64,000 bases of DNA from assembly GCA_028284585.1 (NCBI GenBank), contig JANQRK010000001.1, positions 1 to 64,000 of the forward strand, in the 5' to 3' direction. The notes beneath the pieces were generated by a model. That model saw only the letters and a program-made list of their open reading frames with translations, was not told the origin of the DNA and ran no database searches. Below are positions 8,669-17,754 of this stretch, one piece after another. The position numbers and the translations under genes were made by a program. Numbering within the stretch: position 1 is the stretch's first letter; every line of letters starts with the position of its first letter. The stretch is from Chromatiales bacterium. GTDB taxonomy: Bacteria > Pseudomonadota > Gammaproteobacteria > Chromatiales > Chromatiaceae.

Positions 8669-9394
8669 CTAGGCCTTTTTTGGCGACGCTGACGCCGGTG
8701 GTTCGAGCACAGCCACCCGCTCCTGATCGCTTAGCACACGCCACTGACCAGACCCGAGGTTGGGATCGAGGGAAAGGCCGCCGACCGCTTCGCGATGTAG
8801 AAACACGACGCGATTGCCGAGCGCCGCGAACAGCCGCCGCACTAAATGATAGCGGCCTTCGGTAACCGTGATCTGGACACGGTTGGGCGCCAGGCGCTGT
8901 ATTCGAGCCGGCCGAGTGGCGGCAGGCTCGCCACGCAGCAAAATGCCCGCAGCCAGCCGATCCTCCGCATCCGCCGTCAGGTCCTCGGCCAGCTCGACCT
9001 GGTAGCGCTTGGGACAGTTATGTCGTGGAGAGCTGATGCGGTGTGACCACCGACCATCGCCACTCAACAACAGGAGGCCGCTGGTCTGCTTGTCGAGCCG
9101 CCCGACGATATGCACTCGGCTCGCAAGTGACGCTGGGAGCAGCGACAAAACGGTCGCCTGGTAGTCGTCATGTCGGGCACTGAGCAAGCCTACGGGCTTG
9201 TTCATCATCAGATAGGTGGCTTGTGGCAGCGCGATCGGCCGACCGTCCAGCTCCACCACCTCGGCGGCGGCCAAGGCACGCCCTGCATCCGAGACAATGG
9301 ACCCGGCGACAGCGACCCGACCACAGCGGATCAATGCCCGTGCCTGGCTCCGCGACACACCGGCGGCGCGGCTGACAAAGCGGTCAAGCCGCAT
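8669..9394 (-). CDS. rsuA: Small-subunit rRNA pseudouridine synthase RsuA family
   Basis: 241 residues from the ATG at 9394 (MRLDRFVSRAAGVSRSQAR). An N-terminal S4 RNA-binding domain (to about residue 60) is followed by the pseudouridine synthase domain, with the catalytic aspartate in GRLDKQTSGLLLLS. Motifs MMNKPVGLLSA and CPKRYQVEL are typical of RsuA, which modifies U516 of 16S rRNA. The 22 codons upstream of the chosen ATG do not match the family. It could also be an RluE/F-like paralogue, but the S4 domain and size favour RsuA. Confidence 0.88.
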   Translation of the reverse strand: MRLDRFVSRAAGVSRSQARALIRCGRVAVAGSIVSDAGRALAAAEVVELDGRPIALPQATYLMMNKPVGLLSARHDDYQATVLSLLPASLASRVHIVGRLDKQTSGLLLLSGDGRWSHRISSPRHNCPKRYQVELAEDLTADAEDRLAAGILLRGEPAATRPARIQRLAPNRVQITVTEGRYHLVRRLFAALGNRVVFLHREAVGGLSLDPNLGSGQWRVLSDQERVAVLEPPASASPKKA

Positions 9395-9498
9395 GCCAAG
9401 GCTGTCGCGGCATTGAAATTCCCCCCTCTGCACGCCTACTCTTTGGTAACAGGCCCTCACAGCATGACCGGACCAACTACCATTACCGGAGACCGCCC

Positions 9499-10083
9499 AT
9501 GAGTCAATATCGCGTCCTCAGCACAGGTACCCTGGATGCCGGCGTCAGCTTTCAGCGGCCACGTCAGAACCTACCAGAACATGTCACGCTCGATAGTCCA
9601 GCAATGGATGCAATGACCGATCTGGCGCAAGTCACTGCAGAAACCGTATCTGCCAATGTCTCGGTCGACGATGCCGAGCAGAAAATGATCGCCAGTGGGG
9701 TGCGGTCGCTGTTTGTCACCAACCAGCTCAACCAAGTGGTAGGCATGGTTACTTCACACGATCTCAGCGGTGAGCGCATCCTTCGCTACATCTCTGAGTC
9801 ACATAGCAAGCGCAAAGACCTAATCGTGCGTGACATTATGACGCCGCAACACAAGATCGAGGTGCTCGAGATGGGGAATGTAGCGACTGCGCGGGTCGGT
9901 GACATCGTCGCAACTCTGAAGCGTATGGGACGTCAGCACGCAATGGTAGTCGATCGCGATGCCGCTGGAGCGCAGACCATTCGGGGACTCTTATCAGCCA
10001 CCCAGGTCGGTCGCCAACTCGGCCAATCAATCGACACCACCGAGATGGCGGGCAACTTCGCGGATTTAGCGCTCAGCGGCTGA
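9499..10083 (+). CDS. CBS-domain protein
   Basis: 194 residues carrying a pair of CBS motifs. The first is about residues 45-105 (VSVDDAEQKMIASGVRSLFVTNQLNQVVGMVTSHDLSG by position); the second is about 110-185 (RDIMTP to RGLLSATQVGRQLG). There is no membrane segment or attached catalytic domain. CBS pairs bind adenine nucleotides or SAM and regulate partner proteins; the partner is not evident here. It is divergent from rsuA. Confidence 0.85.
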   Translation: MSQYRVLSTGTLDAGVSFQRPRQNLPEHVTLDSPAMDAMTDLAQVTAETVSANVSVDDAEQKMIASGVRSLFVTNQLNQVVGMVTSHDLSGERILRYISESHSKRKDLIVRDIMTPQHKIEVLEMGNVATARVGDIVATLKRMGRQHAMVVDRDAAGAQTIRGLLSATQVGRQLGQSIDTTEMAGNFADLALSG

Positions 10084-10158
10084 TTTGGTTGGGGGGTTCT
10101 GGCCCATCACCCGGACAACATGAGAATCTGTCACGCTGATTGGGCGGGATGCCCCACG

Positions 10159-10509
10159 ATGAAATTCCATCAGTTAAAACTGGGGGCGCGCTTTCGCTAT
10201 AGAGGTCTCCTGCTGTGCAAGGTTTCGCCTCTGATGGCAGCCGCCGAGACGGGTGAACTACAGACGCTAATCCCCCGGTCTGCTGAGATCATGCCGGTCG
10301 ATGATCGCGGGCGGCAGATCGCGCTTACCGCTCCGGAAGCCTTGGGCGGTAACCGACTCGAAATCGAACTCGAGCGGTTGGCCGAAAAGGTTGAGCAGGC
10401 CGCCACCTGCACTGAACCGCCACTGACGAATGCCCAGCACCATCATCTGATGCTGGCGCTACGCAGTGCGGCCCAAGACCTTATCGCCCGAATTACCGCC
10501 AGCGATTGA
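10159..10509 (+). CDS. Conserved hypothetical protein
   Basis: 116 residues from the ATG at 10159 (MKFHQLKLGARFRYRG); a start at 10120 would add 13 residues. The N-terminal half has alternating strand-like segments: LGARFRYRGLLLCKVSPLM, then LQTLIPRSAEIMP. The C-terminal half is helical (LERLAEKVEQA, LMLALRSAAQDLIARI). I recognise the GARFRY...K.SPL pattern from unassigned proteins of related bacteria but know no function. There is no signal peptide or catalytic motif. It follows the CBS gene by 75 bases. Confidence 0.6.
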   Translation: MKFHQLKLGARFRYRGLLLCKVSPLMAAAETGELQTLIPRSAEIMPVDDRGRQIALTAPEALGGNRLEIELERLAEKVEQAATCTEPPLTNAQHHHLMLALRSAAQDLIARITASD

Positions 10510-10784
10510 GCACAGTGCGAGCTAACGGTCGCATCGGCCAGCTACCGCATCAGAATAAGGGCTCAACTAAGCCGTACGCGGAACAGACGCGGTCGTACCC
10601 CAAGCCAACCGGGAAACTTCATCAACTCAGCCATGAAGAGGCGATGCAATGGCGCTCAGCAGCATCTGCGGGATGCATCGAGACAGACGGAAAGGCCACG
10701 TCAGAGTCGTGCTAGCGAGGATAGATCAGAAACCTTGCACTAGTGGAGGCCTGCGACGCCGTCCCGAATTTTTCTACTATTCGT

Positions 10785-10967
10785 CTAGTTGTAGCCAAGA
10801 ATCGCCTGGTGCTCTTTAGAGCGCACGTCTTCACACTCGGTATGTGCTAGATATTCACGAGCCGCGCGCCTGTGGGTCTCTTTTTGGTCTCGGATCCAAT
10901 CAAGCTTGCGGGAGGCGGCCTTTATTTCTTCCCAGGTGGCCGCAGGACCTTCATTCTCAGACAACAT
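10785..10967 (-). CDS. Small charged protein, unknown function
   Basis: 60 residues, hydrophilic and mainly helical (TWEEIKAASRKLDWIRDQKE, then HRRAAREYLAHTE). Support for a real gene is its ribosome binding site: AAGGAG lies eight bases before the ATG at 10967. It also sits alone in a gene-poor stretch with no competing frame. No family is recognised. No terminator or partner gene is seen. Confidence 0.5.
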   Translation of the reverse strand: MLSENEGPAATWEEIKAASRKLDWIRDQKETHRRAAREYLAHTECEDVRSKEHQAILGYN

Positions 10968-11299
10968 TCTCGCTCTCCTTGGAGCTTTCAGTTAACAAAT
11001 CAACTACCGTGCGCTGATCACAACGCTATTACACAATATTAGACTACGCCAAAAAAAATCCCTATGACAAATTCACACTAAATATCAGGTCGCAACACGT
11101 TGGTCCGAAGCTCACAGCGAGTGCCCCTGCGTCATGTAGTAGATGTCAGTTATGGCTTCGACCGCTAAACAGAAAGCTTAAAGAAAAGGCTGACCTCGGC
11201 ACATCAATCGAGGTCAACCCGCGCCAAGCCACTAAGCAAAGCAGCACGCCAGCATCTCGCAACCGAGCGCGCCCCTTTCAATAGCGCACAACACCCCCC
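10968..11299. other. Gene-free, partly AT-rich stretch
   Basis: No coding signal is visible. The segment 11020-11090 is unusually AT-rich for this window (it includes a run of eight A at about 11052-11059), then composition returns to normal. It lies between the small gene at 10785 and the large inverted repeat. No transposase remnant is readable. Confidence 0.5.
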
Positions 11300-11459
11300 A
11301 GTGGGCCAAGCGGATAATTCTGTAACGCTCAGCCACGGCACAAGCATTGTGGGCAAGGCGCAGTCCGCCGGGAATGGCAGGCCCTTTCCAAGGACGGCAA
11401 CACCGCCCACGGTGCTTGTGCCGTGGCTGAGCGTTACAGAATTATCCGCTTGGCCCACT
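11300..11459. repeat. Long inverted repeat, MITE-like
   Basis: Two arms of 47 bases are perfect reverse complements: 11300-11346 begins AGTGGGCCAAGCGGATAATT, and 11413-11459 is its exact reverse complement. A 66-base spacer separates them. Pairing continues for about 8 more bases inward with two mismatches (TTGTGGGC against CCGTGGGC). The right arm runs into the pdxJ stop codon (11458-11460). The size of about 160 bp, the long terminal arms and the absence of a coding frame suit a miniature inverted-repeat transposable element or a solo transposon remnant. No clear target-site duplication is seen. As RNA it would also form a very stable hairpin at the pdxJ 3' end. Confidence 0.8.
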
Positions 11460-12204
11460 AGTGCGAGTTAGCAGCTACCAGCTGAATCAGGCGCTTCATG
11501 TCTGCTACCGCTTGGTGTAAACCGCTGAAAATCGCCCGGCTGATGATTGAATGGCCGATGTTGAATTCTCGGATTCCCTCGATCTCGGCCACCGCGCTGA
11601 TATTGTGATAGTCCAGGCCATGACCCGCATTGACCTGCAAACCTGCTTGCTGGCCATAGGCCACCGCGTTGGCAATCCGTGCGAGTGCTGACTGTATGGC
11701 ATCTGGCTGCGACGCCTCGGCATAGTGGCCGGTATGGATCTCAATCACCGGGACGCCGATCTTTTGCGCTGCATCGATCTGTCGAGGCTCAGGATCGACA
11801 AACAGAGAAACACGAATTTCAGCACCTGCCAACTCGGCACAGAAGTCTTTCAGACGATCGCTGTCTGCAGCCGCGTCCAACCCGCCCTCAGTCGTTAGTT
11901 CACTGCGTTTTTCCGGGACCAGACAGCAATCTGCCGGGCGCATCTGGGTGGCAATCGCCGCCATTTCTGGGGTTGCCGCCATCTCTAGATTCATGTGTGT
12001 CTGCAGAATATCGCACAACATCTCGACGTCGCGTTCTTGGATATGTCGTCGGTCTTCGCGTAGATGCAAGGTGATCGAATCGGCACCGGCTTGCTCGGCC
12101 ACCAAGGCGGCTTGAATGGGCTCGGGATAGCGGGTACCGCGGGCCTGCCGCAATGTGGCAACGTGATCGATATTGACACCCAACAGTCTCTCGTAGTGGT
12201 TCAT
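11458..12204 (-). CDS. pdxJ: Pyridoxine 5'-phosphate synthase PdxJ
   Basis: 248 residues of the PdxJ TIM barrel. Hallmarks are the N-terminal [17 protein letters not shown], the [13 protein letters not shown] segment with the phosphate/substrate residues, and [12 protein letters not shown] near the C-terminus. It condenses 1-deoxyxylulose 5-phosphate with 3-amino-2-oxopropyl phosphate in vitamin B6 synthesis. It is last in the lepA-lepB-rnc-era-recO-pdxJ order. The usual next gene, acpS, is missing; the inverted repeat lies there instead. Confidence 0.97.
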   Translation of the reverse strand: MNHYERLLGVNIDHVATLRQARGTRYPEPIQAALVAEQAGADSITLHLREDRRHIQERDVEMLCDILQTHMNLEMAATPEMAAIATQMRPADCCLVPEKRSELTTEGGLDAAADSDRLKDFCAELAGAEIRVSLFVDPEPRQIDAAQKIGVPVIEIHTGHYAEASQPDAIQSALARIANAVAYGQQAGLQVNAGHGLDYHNISAVAEIEGIREFNIGHSIISRAIFSGLHQAVADMKRLIQLVAANSH

Positions 12205-12248
12205 TTCGGCTCAAAACTCGTTGATTAGGCCAAGGCTAGTAAAACAGC

Positions 12249-12935
12249 CTAGCGAAACAGTTCACGACTGTGCAGGGGTCGCCCGTCCAAATGGTGATCT
12301 AGCACCCTGCGCATCAGCCCGCGTGCCTCGCGCAGGGCTTGTTGGTCGGGAAACTGTCCGCTGCGCAGTGCCAACAAGGTCCGACCCGAGATCCTATCGC
12401 GTTCGCCGGCGGCCGCTGGCGACAGCCCGCCATCGATCTGATAAGTGTAACCTCTGTCGGCATCAACTGGTCGGCCGGAGCTGTCTTGTTCGAGTGCGAG
12501 CCCAAGGCCAAAATGGTGCAAGAGACGGACCTCAAAACGACGCAGCAAGGGTTCGACGGGCTCCGAGGAGGCTAGTGCCTGTACGGTCGAAGCATAGTCG
12601 TCGAACAACAGCGGGTGTGGGTCCTCACGTGCACTGAGCCTCAGCACCAGCTCATTGAGGTAAAGGCCGCAGAACAGCTTGCGTCCGACCAACTGGCAAC
12701 TGCCCGCAGATGGTTCGGCCCGAGTCAGAGCCTGCAGTTCACCGCGACCTCGCATCTGTACCAGCAGTGGTCGAAAGGCTTGCAAGACCAAGCCGGAACG
12801 CGCCTTGGCCAGGGCGCCCTTGGCGACGCAGGCGACCCAACCCTGCTCCCGGGTCAATAGATCGACGACAAGACTGGTGTCACCAAAGTGCCGCGAATGC
12901 AGCACATAAGCAGACTGCAAGGCCGGCGTACCCAA
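12249..12935 (-). CDS. recO: DNA repair protein RecO
   Basis: 228 residues, with the N-terminal OB-fold segment (AYVLHSRHFGDTSLVVDLLTREQGWVACVAKGA by position 9-42) and a helical C-terminal domain (GLYLNELVLRLSARED onward). RecO with RecR loads RecA at single-stranded gaps in the RecF pathway. It starts three bases after era stops. Zinc-binding cysteines of the Deinococcus-type RecO are absent, as usual for proteobacteria. Confidence 0.93.
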   Translation of the reverse strand: MGTPALQSAYVLHSRHFGDTSLVVDLLTREQGWVACVAKGALAKARSGLVLQAFRPLLVQMRGRGELQALTRAEPSAGSCQLVGRKLFCGLYLNELVLRLSAREDPHPLLFDDYASTVQALASSEPVEPLLRRFEVRLLHHFGLGLALEQDSSGRPVDADRGYTYQIDGGLSPAAAGERDRISGRTLLALRSGQFPDQQALREARGLMRRVLDHHLDGRPLHSRELFR

Positions 12936-12938
12936 GGC

Positions 12939-13826
12939 TCAATCCGTATACCCGAGGGCAGCCAGACCTGTCTCGTCGTCCGACCAACTCTTTTTGACCT
13001 TGATCCAGATCTCCAAGTGCACTCGGGTCTGGAAGAATTGATTCATGGCCTTGCGCGCCGCGGTTGCGGTCTGCTTCATCGCCCCACCCTCTTTCCCCAG
13101 CAATATGGCCCGTTGACTTGCACGCTCGACCCAGATGATAGCGCTAATTTTATAACGCTCCGCACATTCTTCGAATTGCTCGATCTCGACTGTTACCGCA
13201 TACGGCAGCTCCCGGTGGTAACGCCGGATCAACTGTTCGCGCAGCAGCTCGGCGGCGAAAAAGCGCTCGCTGCGGTCGGTCAACTGCTCGTCGGGGAATA
13301 TGGGTTCGCCCTCTGGCAGACTCTGCAGAACTTTCCCAAGCAACGCTTGTAGATTGTCTCCGCCGCGTGCCGAGACCGGCACCACTTCGAGGAAACCAAA
13401 GCGCCCAGAGAGCTCATCTAAGAATGGCAGGAGTCTTTCCTTAGGGGATACAAGGTCGACCTTGTTAACCACTGCGATCGTGGATATCCCGGCGTTCTTG
13501 ATAGCACTGAGCACGCGTTGGTCTTCATCCGTCCAGGCCAGTGCCTGCACGACGAAGAGTGCGACATCGACGTCCAGCAAGGCCGTATGCGCCGCGCGAT
13601 TCAGGTATTGATTCATCGCCCGTGCGCCACGATCATGGATCCCAGGCGTATCAACAAAGGCGATTTGGCCAGCTGCCTCGGTATGGATACCCAGGATACG
13701 ATGCCGTGTGGTTTGCGGTTTGTGCGAGGTAATCGCCAGCTTTTGCCCAAGCAACCGATTGAGCAGGGTCGACTTCCCAACATTGGGGCGTCCCGCTAGC
13801 ACGACATAACCACAGCGCCGCGCCAC
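12939..13826 (-). CDS. era: GTPase Era
   Basis: 295 residues. GTPase motifs in order: G1 GRPNVGKSTLLNRL, G3 VDTPGIHD, G4 VVNKVDLV, and G5 VSARGG. The C-terminal KH domain contains AIIWVERASQRAILLGKEGGAMK. Era binds the 3' end of 16S rRNA and assists 30S assembly. It begins directly at the rnc stop (start 13826, stop 13827), a conserved pairing. Confidence 0.98.
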   Translation of the reverse strand: MARRCGYVVLAGRPNVGKSTLLNRLLGQKLAITSHKPQTTRHRILGIHTEAAGQIAFVDTPGIHDRGARAMNQYLNRAAHTALLDVDVALFVVQALAWTDEDQRVLSAIKNAGISTIAVVNKVDLVSPKERLLPFLDELSGRFGFLEVVPVSARGGDNLQALLGKVLQSLPEGEPIFPDEQLTDRSERFFAAELLREQLIRRYHRELPYAVTVEIEQFEECAERYKISAIIWVERASQRAILLGKEGGAMKQTATAARKAMNQFFQTRVHLEIWIKVKKSWSDDETGLAALGYTD

Positions 13827-14501
13827 CTAACTGGGTTCTTCCCGGCGTTCCAACGCCGCGAGCATAGCGCGTGCGGCCGCCTGTTCTGCCCGGCGCCGAC
13901 TCGTGGCACGCCCTTGGGTGTTGCTCACCAGCCCCGTGGAACAGAGCACGATGAATGTCTGATCATGGGGGCTCCCACTGGTTTCGACCACCTCATAGCG
14001 CGGTAATGGATGGCCGATCGCTTGCAGATGCTCCTGCAGGCGCGTCTTCGGGTCTTTGCGCTGGGCCTCTGAGGGTGGCTCGGCCAGTCGGCTGCCCAGC
14101 AAGCGACGCACTAAGGCCCGAGCCGGGTCGATCCCACCATCCAGATAGACAGCTGCGATGATGGCCTCGACGGTGTCGGCCAGGATGGAATCGCGCGCTT
14201 GTCCGCCGCTGCGCAGTTCTCCGGGACCCAGGCGTAGCATCTCCCCCAACGCCAGCTCACGGCCAATGTCCGCCAGTGACTCGCGTTTGACCAGGTGGGC
14301 ACGCATTCGACTGAGTTGGCCCTCGTTGGCATCCGGTGCCTCATGGTAGAGGTGGTCAGCGACCTCGAATCCGAGCAGGGCGTCACCTAGAAACTCCAGC
14401 CGCTCGTTGTTACGCGCGCCCAAACTACGGTGGGTTAGTGCGCGTTCGAGCACGCTAATGTCTCGGAATTGGTAGTCGAGGCGCTGCTGCAGACGCTTCA
14501 T
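13827..14501 (-). CDS. rnc: Ribonuclease III
   Basis: 224 residues. The RNase III signature NERLEFLGDALLGFEVADHL contains the catalytic Glu and Asp; the second acidic cluster is DTVEAIIAAVYLDGG. A C-terminal double-stranded RNA-binding domain occupies about residues 155-222. It processes rRNA and double-stranded RNA. It overlaps the upstream DUF4845 gene by four bases (ATGA-type), implying translational coupling. Confidence 0.98.
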   Translation of the reverse strand: MKRLQQRLDYQFRDISVLERALTHRSLGARNNERLEFLGDALLGFEVADHLYHEAPDANEGQLSRMRAHLVKRESLADIGRELALGEMLRLGPGELRSGGQARDSILADTVEAIIAAVYLDGGIDPARALVRRLLGSRLAEPPSEAQRKDPKTRLQEHLQAIGHPLPRYEVVETSGSPHDQTFIVLCSTGLVSNTQGRATSRRRAEQAAARAMLAALERREEPS

Positions 14502-14881
14502 CGTGCCTGGATCAGCGCCGACTCTTCAAAGTCCATGACAATGGCGACATTACCAGCAACCGGTTTGCGAACCTCGTAATCCACGGTGAAGCGAGTGCCG
14601 CGTTTTTCTTTCTTGATCTTTATGGTGTCGCGATCGAATGTATAGACGCTGTTGATCTTGAGGCGCTTCATGAACGACTTTCGCATCTCACCGGGCGACA
14701 TCTTGCGGACCGAGCGGTCATTCTCCATGTTCTCCAACACCTGCTTGATCGAGTAGTTCTCAATATAGACAGGCACCATCTTGATCCCGACCAATATAAA
14801 GAACACGACAACAGCGAGCACGATGAGCCACGAGAGCATCGTCATACCTTCTTGCCTGGGCAATTGTTTTCCTGATTTCAT
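14498..14881 (-). CDS. DUF4845 membrane protein
   Basis: 127 residues from the ATG at 14881, preceded by AGGAA; the frame is open upstream but without support. After a short basic start (MKSGKQLPRQEGMTM) there is one transmembrane helix (LSWLIVLAVVVFFILVGIKMVP). An extracytoplasmic domain follows. The N-terminus resembles a type IV pilin-like leader without the usual glycine-phenylalanine site. This family is regularly found between lepB and rnc in gammaproteobacteria and is of unknown function. Confidence 0.85.
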   Translation of the reverse strand: MKSGKQLPRQEGMTMLSWLIVLAVVVFFILVGIKMVPVYIENYSIKQVLENMENDRSVRKMSPGEMRKSFMKRLKINSVYTFDRDTIKIKKEKRGTRFTVDYEVRKPVAGNVAIVMDFEESALIQAR

Positions 14882-14955
14882 GGGTTTTTCCTGTGCGTAT
14901 GGGTAAGCTCTATATCGGTAGCCTCGGCTCTCCCCTTTACATATGACGTAGAGGC

Positions 14956-15795
14956 TTAGTCCGAGATTGGTCCGATACGGCTCAGGGCCAGGAACCCCGG
15001 GCGCTGCCAATCCCAACTAAACCATATGAAAAACGCCTCACCGACTAGGTTCTCCTCGGGCACAAAGCCCCAGCAGCGCCCATCATTACTGTCGTCTCGG
15101 TTGTCGCCCACCATCAGGTACTGCCCGTCCGGCACCGTGACCTCGCGCTGACCGAGGAAGCGGCAGTTCGGGCTGATGTCGGGTGCAAGTGGATTAACGA
15201 GGACTGCATGCTGGACATCACCCAGTTGCTCCTTCCCCCGCATCCAACCCAAAGCCCGCATCCCAGAACCCACAGGCTGGTATTGGCCGACGGGTTCAAT
15301 GGGGATCGCCTGACCGTTGATAATCAGCGTCTTATCTTTGTAGCGAACCCGTTCACCGGGTAGTGCAACGACGCGTTTAATGTAATCCAGCCGCGGGTTT
15401 TCAGGCCAGCGAAACACCACGATATCGCCTCGCTGAGGGTCTTGAATATCGAAAAACTTGGTCTTGGTCACCGGCACCCGGAGCCCGTAGGTGTACTTGT
15501 TGACGAGTATGAAGTCGCCGACCAAGAGTGTTGGCATCATCGAGCCCGAGGGGATACGAAACGGCTCGACCAAGAAGGCGCGCAACAACAGTACAACGAG
15601 GAAGATCGGGAAGAACGAGCGCGCATATTCGACGGTCACCGGAAGTTTTGCGTCGGTCTTGCCTTTGGCAAGCCGATAGGACAGCCATACCAAGCCACTG
15701 ACGATACTTGCCAGGGCTAGCGCGGGTTCGATCCCAACGCTCATTACCACCCAGACGAGCAGTGCGAAAAAGGCGAATACTAAAATCGTCTGCAT
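14956..15795 (-). CDS. lepB: Signal peptidase I
   Basis: 279 residues from the ATG at 15795, preceded by GGGGAG; a TTG four codons earlier is less likely. Two N-terminal hydrophobic segments lead to the catalytic serine in IPSGSMMPTLLVGD (Ser85) and the general-base lysine in LDYIKRVVALPG (Lys140). The family box MVGDNRDDSNDGRCWGFVPE follows. It cleaves signal peptides of exported proteins at the outer face of the inner membrane. It is 54 bases downstream of lepA, the usual operon partner. Confidence 0.97.
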   Translation of the reverse strand: MQTILVFAFFALLVWVVMSVGIEPALALASIVSGLVWLSYRLAKGKTDAKLPVTVEYARSFFPIFLVVLLLRAFLVEPFRIPSGSMMPTLLVGDFILVNKYTYGLRVPVTKTKFFDIQDPQRGDIVVFRWPENPRLDYIKRVVALPGERVRYKDKTLIINGQAIPIEPVGQYQPVGSGMRALGWMRGKEQLGDVQHAVLVNPLAPDISPNCRFLGQREVTVPDGQYLMVGDNRDDSNDGRCWGFVPEENLVGEAFFIWFSWDWQRPGFLALSRIGPISD

Positions 15796-15849
15796 AATGC
15801 TCCCCAAACTCGGTGCGGTGGCTTACCTGCCCTTTATGTGCGACCGGAG

Positions 15850-17655
15850 TCAATTATCTTTTCCAACCTGGAGGACGGCGAGAAAGGCCTCCTGCGGGAT
15901 CTCGACGCGGCCAACTTGTTTCATACGTTTTTTGCCGGCCTTCTGCTTTTCCAACAGCTTGCGTTTGCGCGTGACATCACCCCCGTAGCATTTGGCCGTT
16001 ACGTTTTTGCGTAACGCCTTGACCGAGGAACGGGCGATGATCTTGCTGCCGATCGCCGCCTGAATGGCTACTTCGAACATCTGTCGCGGAATGATTTCCT
16101 TCATCCGCTCTGTCAACTCGCGGCCACGTGCCTCGGCATTGTCGCGGTGCACGATCAGCGACAATGCATCGACTCGCTCTGAATTAATCAAAATATCGAG
16201 CTTGACCAGTGGCGAAGCTTGAAAGCGTTTGAATTCGTACTCGAACGAGGCATAACCGCGGCTGACCGACTTTAGGCGATCGAAGAAATCCAGTACAACT
16301 TCATTCATAGGCAGCTCGTAGACCAGCTGTACCTGGCCGCCAAGATACTGAAGGTTCTTCTGAACGCCGCGCTTCTCCACACAGAGGCCGATTACATTGC
16401 CCAGATGATCCTGTGGCACCAGTATGTGGGCCTCTATGATCGGCTCCCGCACCTCGTGATATTTGTTGCTTTCCGGTAGGGCCGCGGGGTTGTCAATCAG
16501 AACAACCCTGTGGTCATTCAGCTCAATTTCGTAGATAACAGTCGGCGCGGTGGTGATCAGGTCCAGGTCGTACTCGCGCTCGAGCCGTTCCTGCACGATC
16601 TCCATGTGCAGCATTCCGAGGAAGCCACAACGAAAGCCGAAACCCAGCGCCTGCGAGGTCTCAGGTTCGTAATGTAAGGCTGCATCATTTAGCTTGAGCT
16701 TCTGTAGCGCATCGCGAAAGGCGCCGTAATCATCGGAGCTCACCGGATACAAGCCAGCAAAAACGCGCGGGCGTACCTCTCTAAATCCGGGTAAGGGCGC
16801 CGCTGCTTGGCGATTCTCAAGGGTCAATGTGTCACCGACCGGGGCACCATCGACCTCCTTGATCCCGGCGATAACGAAACCTACCTCGCCGCTAGAGAGC
16901 ACAGATTTGTCGAGTCGTTTGGGTGTGAACACACCGACCTTTTCAACCTGATAGACGCGCCCGGTGGACATGATTCGCAATTTGTCCTTGGGGTGGATCG
17001 ATCCATTCATTACGCGGATCAGCGAGATGACGCCCACGTAGGAATCGAACCAGGAATCGATAATCAGGGCCTGCAGCGGGGCATCGGTGTCCCCCTGCGG
17101 CGACGGCACATTGGCAATCAGGGCCTCGAGCAGCGCGGGGATCCCCAGGCCTGTCTTGGCGCTGACGTGTAGCGCGTCGCCGGCCTCGATCCCGATGATC
17201 TCTTCGATCTCATTGACCACACGTTCGGGTTCGGCCGAGGGTAGATCTATCTTGTTCAGGACCGGGAGTACCTCCAAGCCCTGCTCGATTGCGGTATAAC
17301 AGTTGGCAACGCTCTGTGCCTCAACACCCTGTGCCGCATCTACGACCAACAATGCCCCTTCGCAGGCCGCCAGAGAACGCGACACCTCATAGGAGAAATC
17401 GACATGCCCTGGGGTATCGATAAAATTGAGTTGGTAGGTTTTGCCGTCCTTGGCCAAGTAGTTGAGCGTTACTGATTGAGCCTTGATCGTGATGCCGCGC
17501 TCACGCTCCAAATCCATCGAATCCAGCACCTGGGCGTCCATCTCACGTTCGCTGAGACCGCCACACACCTGAATGAAGCGGTCCGCAATAGTCGACTTAC
17601 CGTGGTCGATATGGGCGATGATGGAAAAGTTTCTGATATGACTGAGGTCGGCCAT
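15850..17655 (-). CDS. lepA: Elongation factor 4 (LepA)
   Basis: About 601 residues from the ATG at 17655 ([22 protein letters not shown]); a TTG eight codons upstream is the alternative. GTPase motifs: [23 protein letters not shown] and VLNKIDLP. The EF4-specific C-terminal domain ends with [25 protein letters not shown]. LepA acts on stalled or newly initiating ribosomes. A strong terminator hairpin lies only about 30 bases before the start codon, so its transcription is a puzzle (see findings). Confidence 0.98.
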   Translation of the reverse strand: MADLSHIRNFSIIAHIDHGKSTIADRFIQVCGGLSEREMDAQVLDSMDLERERGITIKAQSVTLNYLAKDGKTYQLNFIDTPGHVDFSYEVSRSLAACEGALLVVDAAQGVEAQSVANCYTAIEQGLEVLPVLNKIDLPSAEPERVVNEIEEIIGIEAGDALHVSAKTGLGIPALLEALIANVPSPQGDTDAPLQALIIDSWFDSYVGVISLIRVMNGSIHPKDKLRIMSTGRVYQVEKVGVFTPKRLDKSVLSSGEVGFVIAGIKEVDGAPVGDTLTLENRQAAAPLPGFREVRPRVFAGLYPVSSDDYGAFRDALQKLKLNDAALHYEPETSQALGFGFRCGFLGMLHMEIVQERLEREYDLDLITTAPTVIYEIELNDHRVVLIDNPAALPESNKYHEVREPIIEAHILVPQDHLGNVIGLCVEKRGVQKNLQYLGGQVQLVYELPMNEVVLDFFDRLKSVSRGYASFEYEFKRFQASPLVKLDILINSERVDALSLIVHRDNAEARGRELTERMKEIIPRQMFEVAIQAAIGSKIIARSSVKALRKNVTAKCYGGDVTRKRKLLEKQKAGKKRMKQVGRVEIPQEAFLAVLQVGKDN

Positions 17656-17686
17656 TAAATTCGGTGAAGGTGAATCCAAGGATACG

Positions 17687-17721
17687 AAAAAACGGAACTT
17701 TCCACCGGAAAGTTCCGTTTT
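17687..17721 (-). terminator. Strong hairpin terminator upstream of lepA
   Basis: A perfect 15-bp inverted repeat (AAAACGGAACTTTCC at 17689-17703, its complement at 17707-17721) has a three-base loop. It is followed on the minus strand by a run of T. On that strand it lies after the glutaredoxin-like gene and ends the rpoE-mucD unit. The A/T flanks on both sides mean it could work in either direction. Confidence 0.9.
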
Positions 17722-17748
17722 GCTAATGAACCGCCGCTACGTGTTTTG

Positions 17749-17754
17749 ATTATA
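17749..17754 (-). promoter_or_regulatory. Candidate -10 box for lepA
   Basis: On the minus strand this is an exact TATAAT overlapping the end of the glutaredoxin-like gene, about 28 bases before the terminator hairpin and about 95 bases before lepA. The region 16-18 bases upstream has no good -35 hexamer (TTTCGG at 17-base spacing), so this is a tentative call. Confidence 0.35.

Noticed and set aside
10506-10715. TTG-started plus frame overlapping the stop of the conserved hypothetical gene
   Set aside because: Low-complexity hydrophilic translation, no ribosome binding site and no similarity.
11204-11458. Minus-strand open frame of 84 codons across the inverted repeat
   Set aside because: It reads through both arms of the palindrome from a GTG inside the arm; composition looks non-coding.
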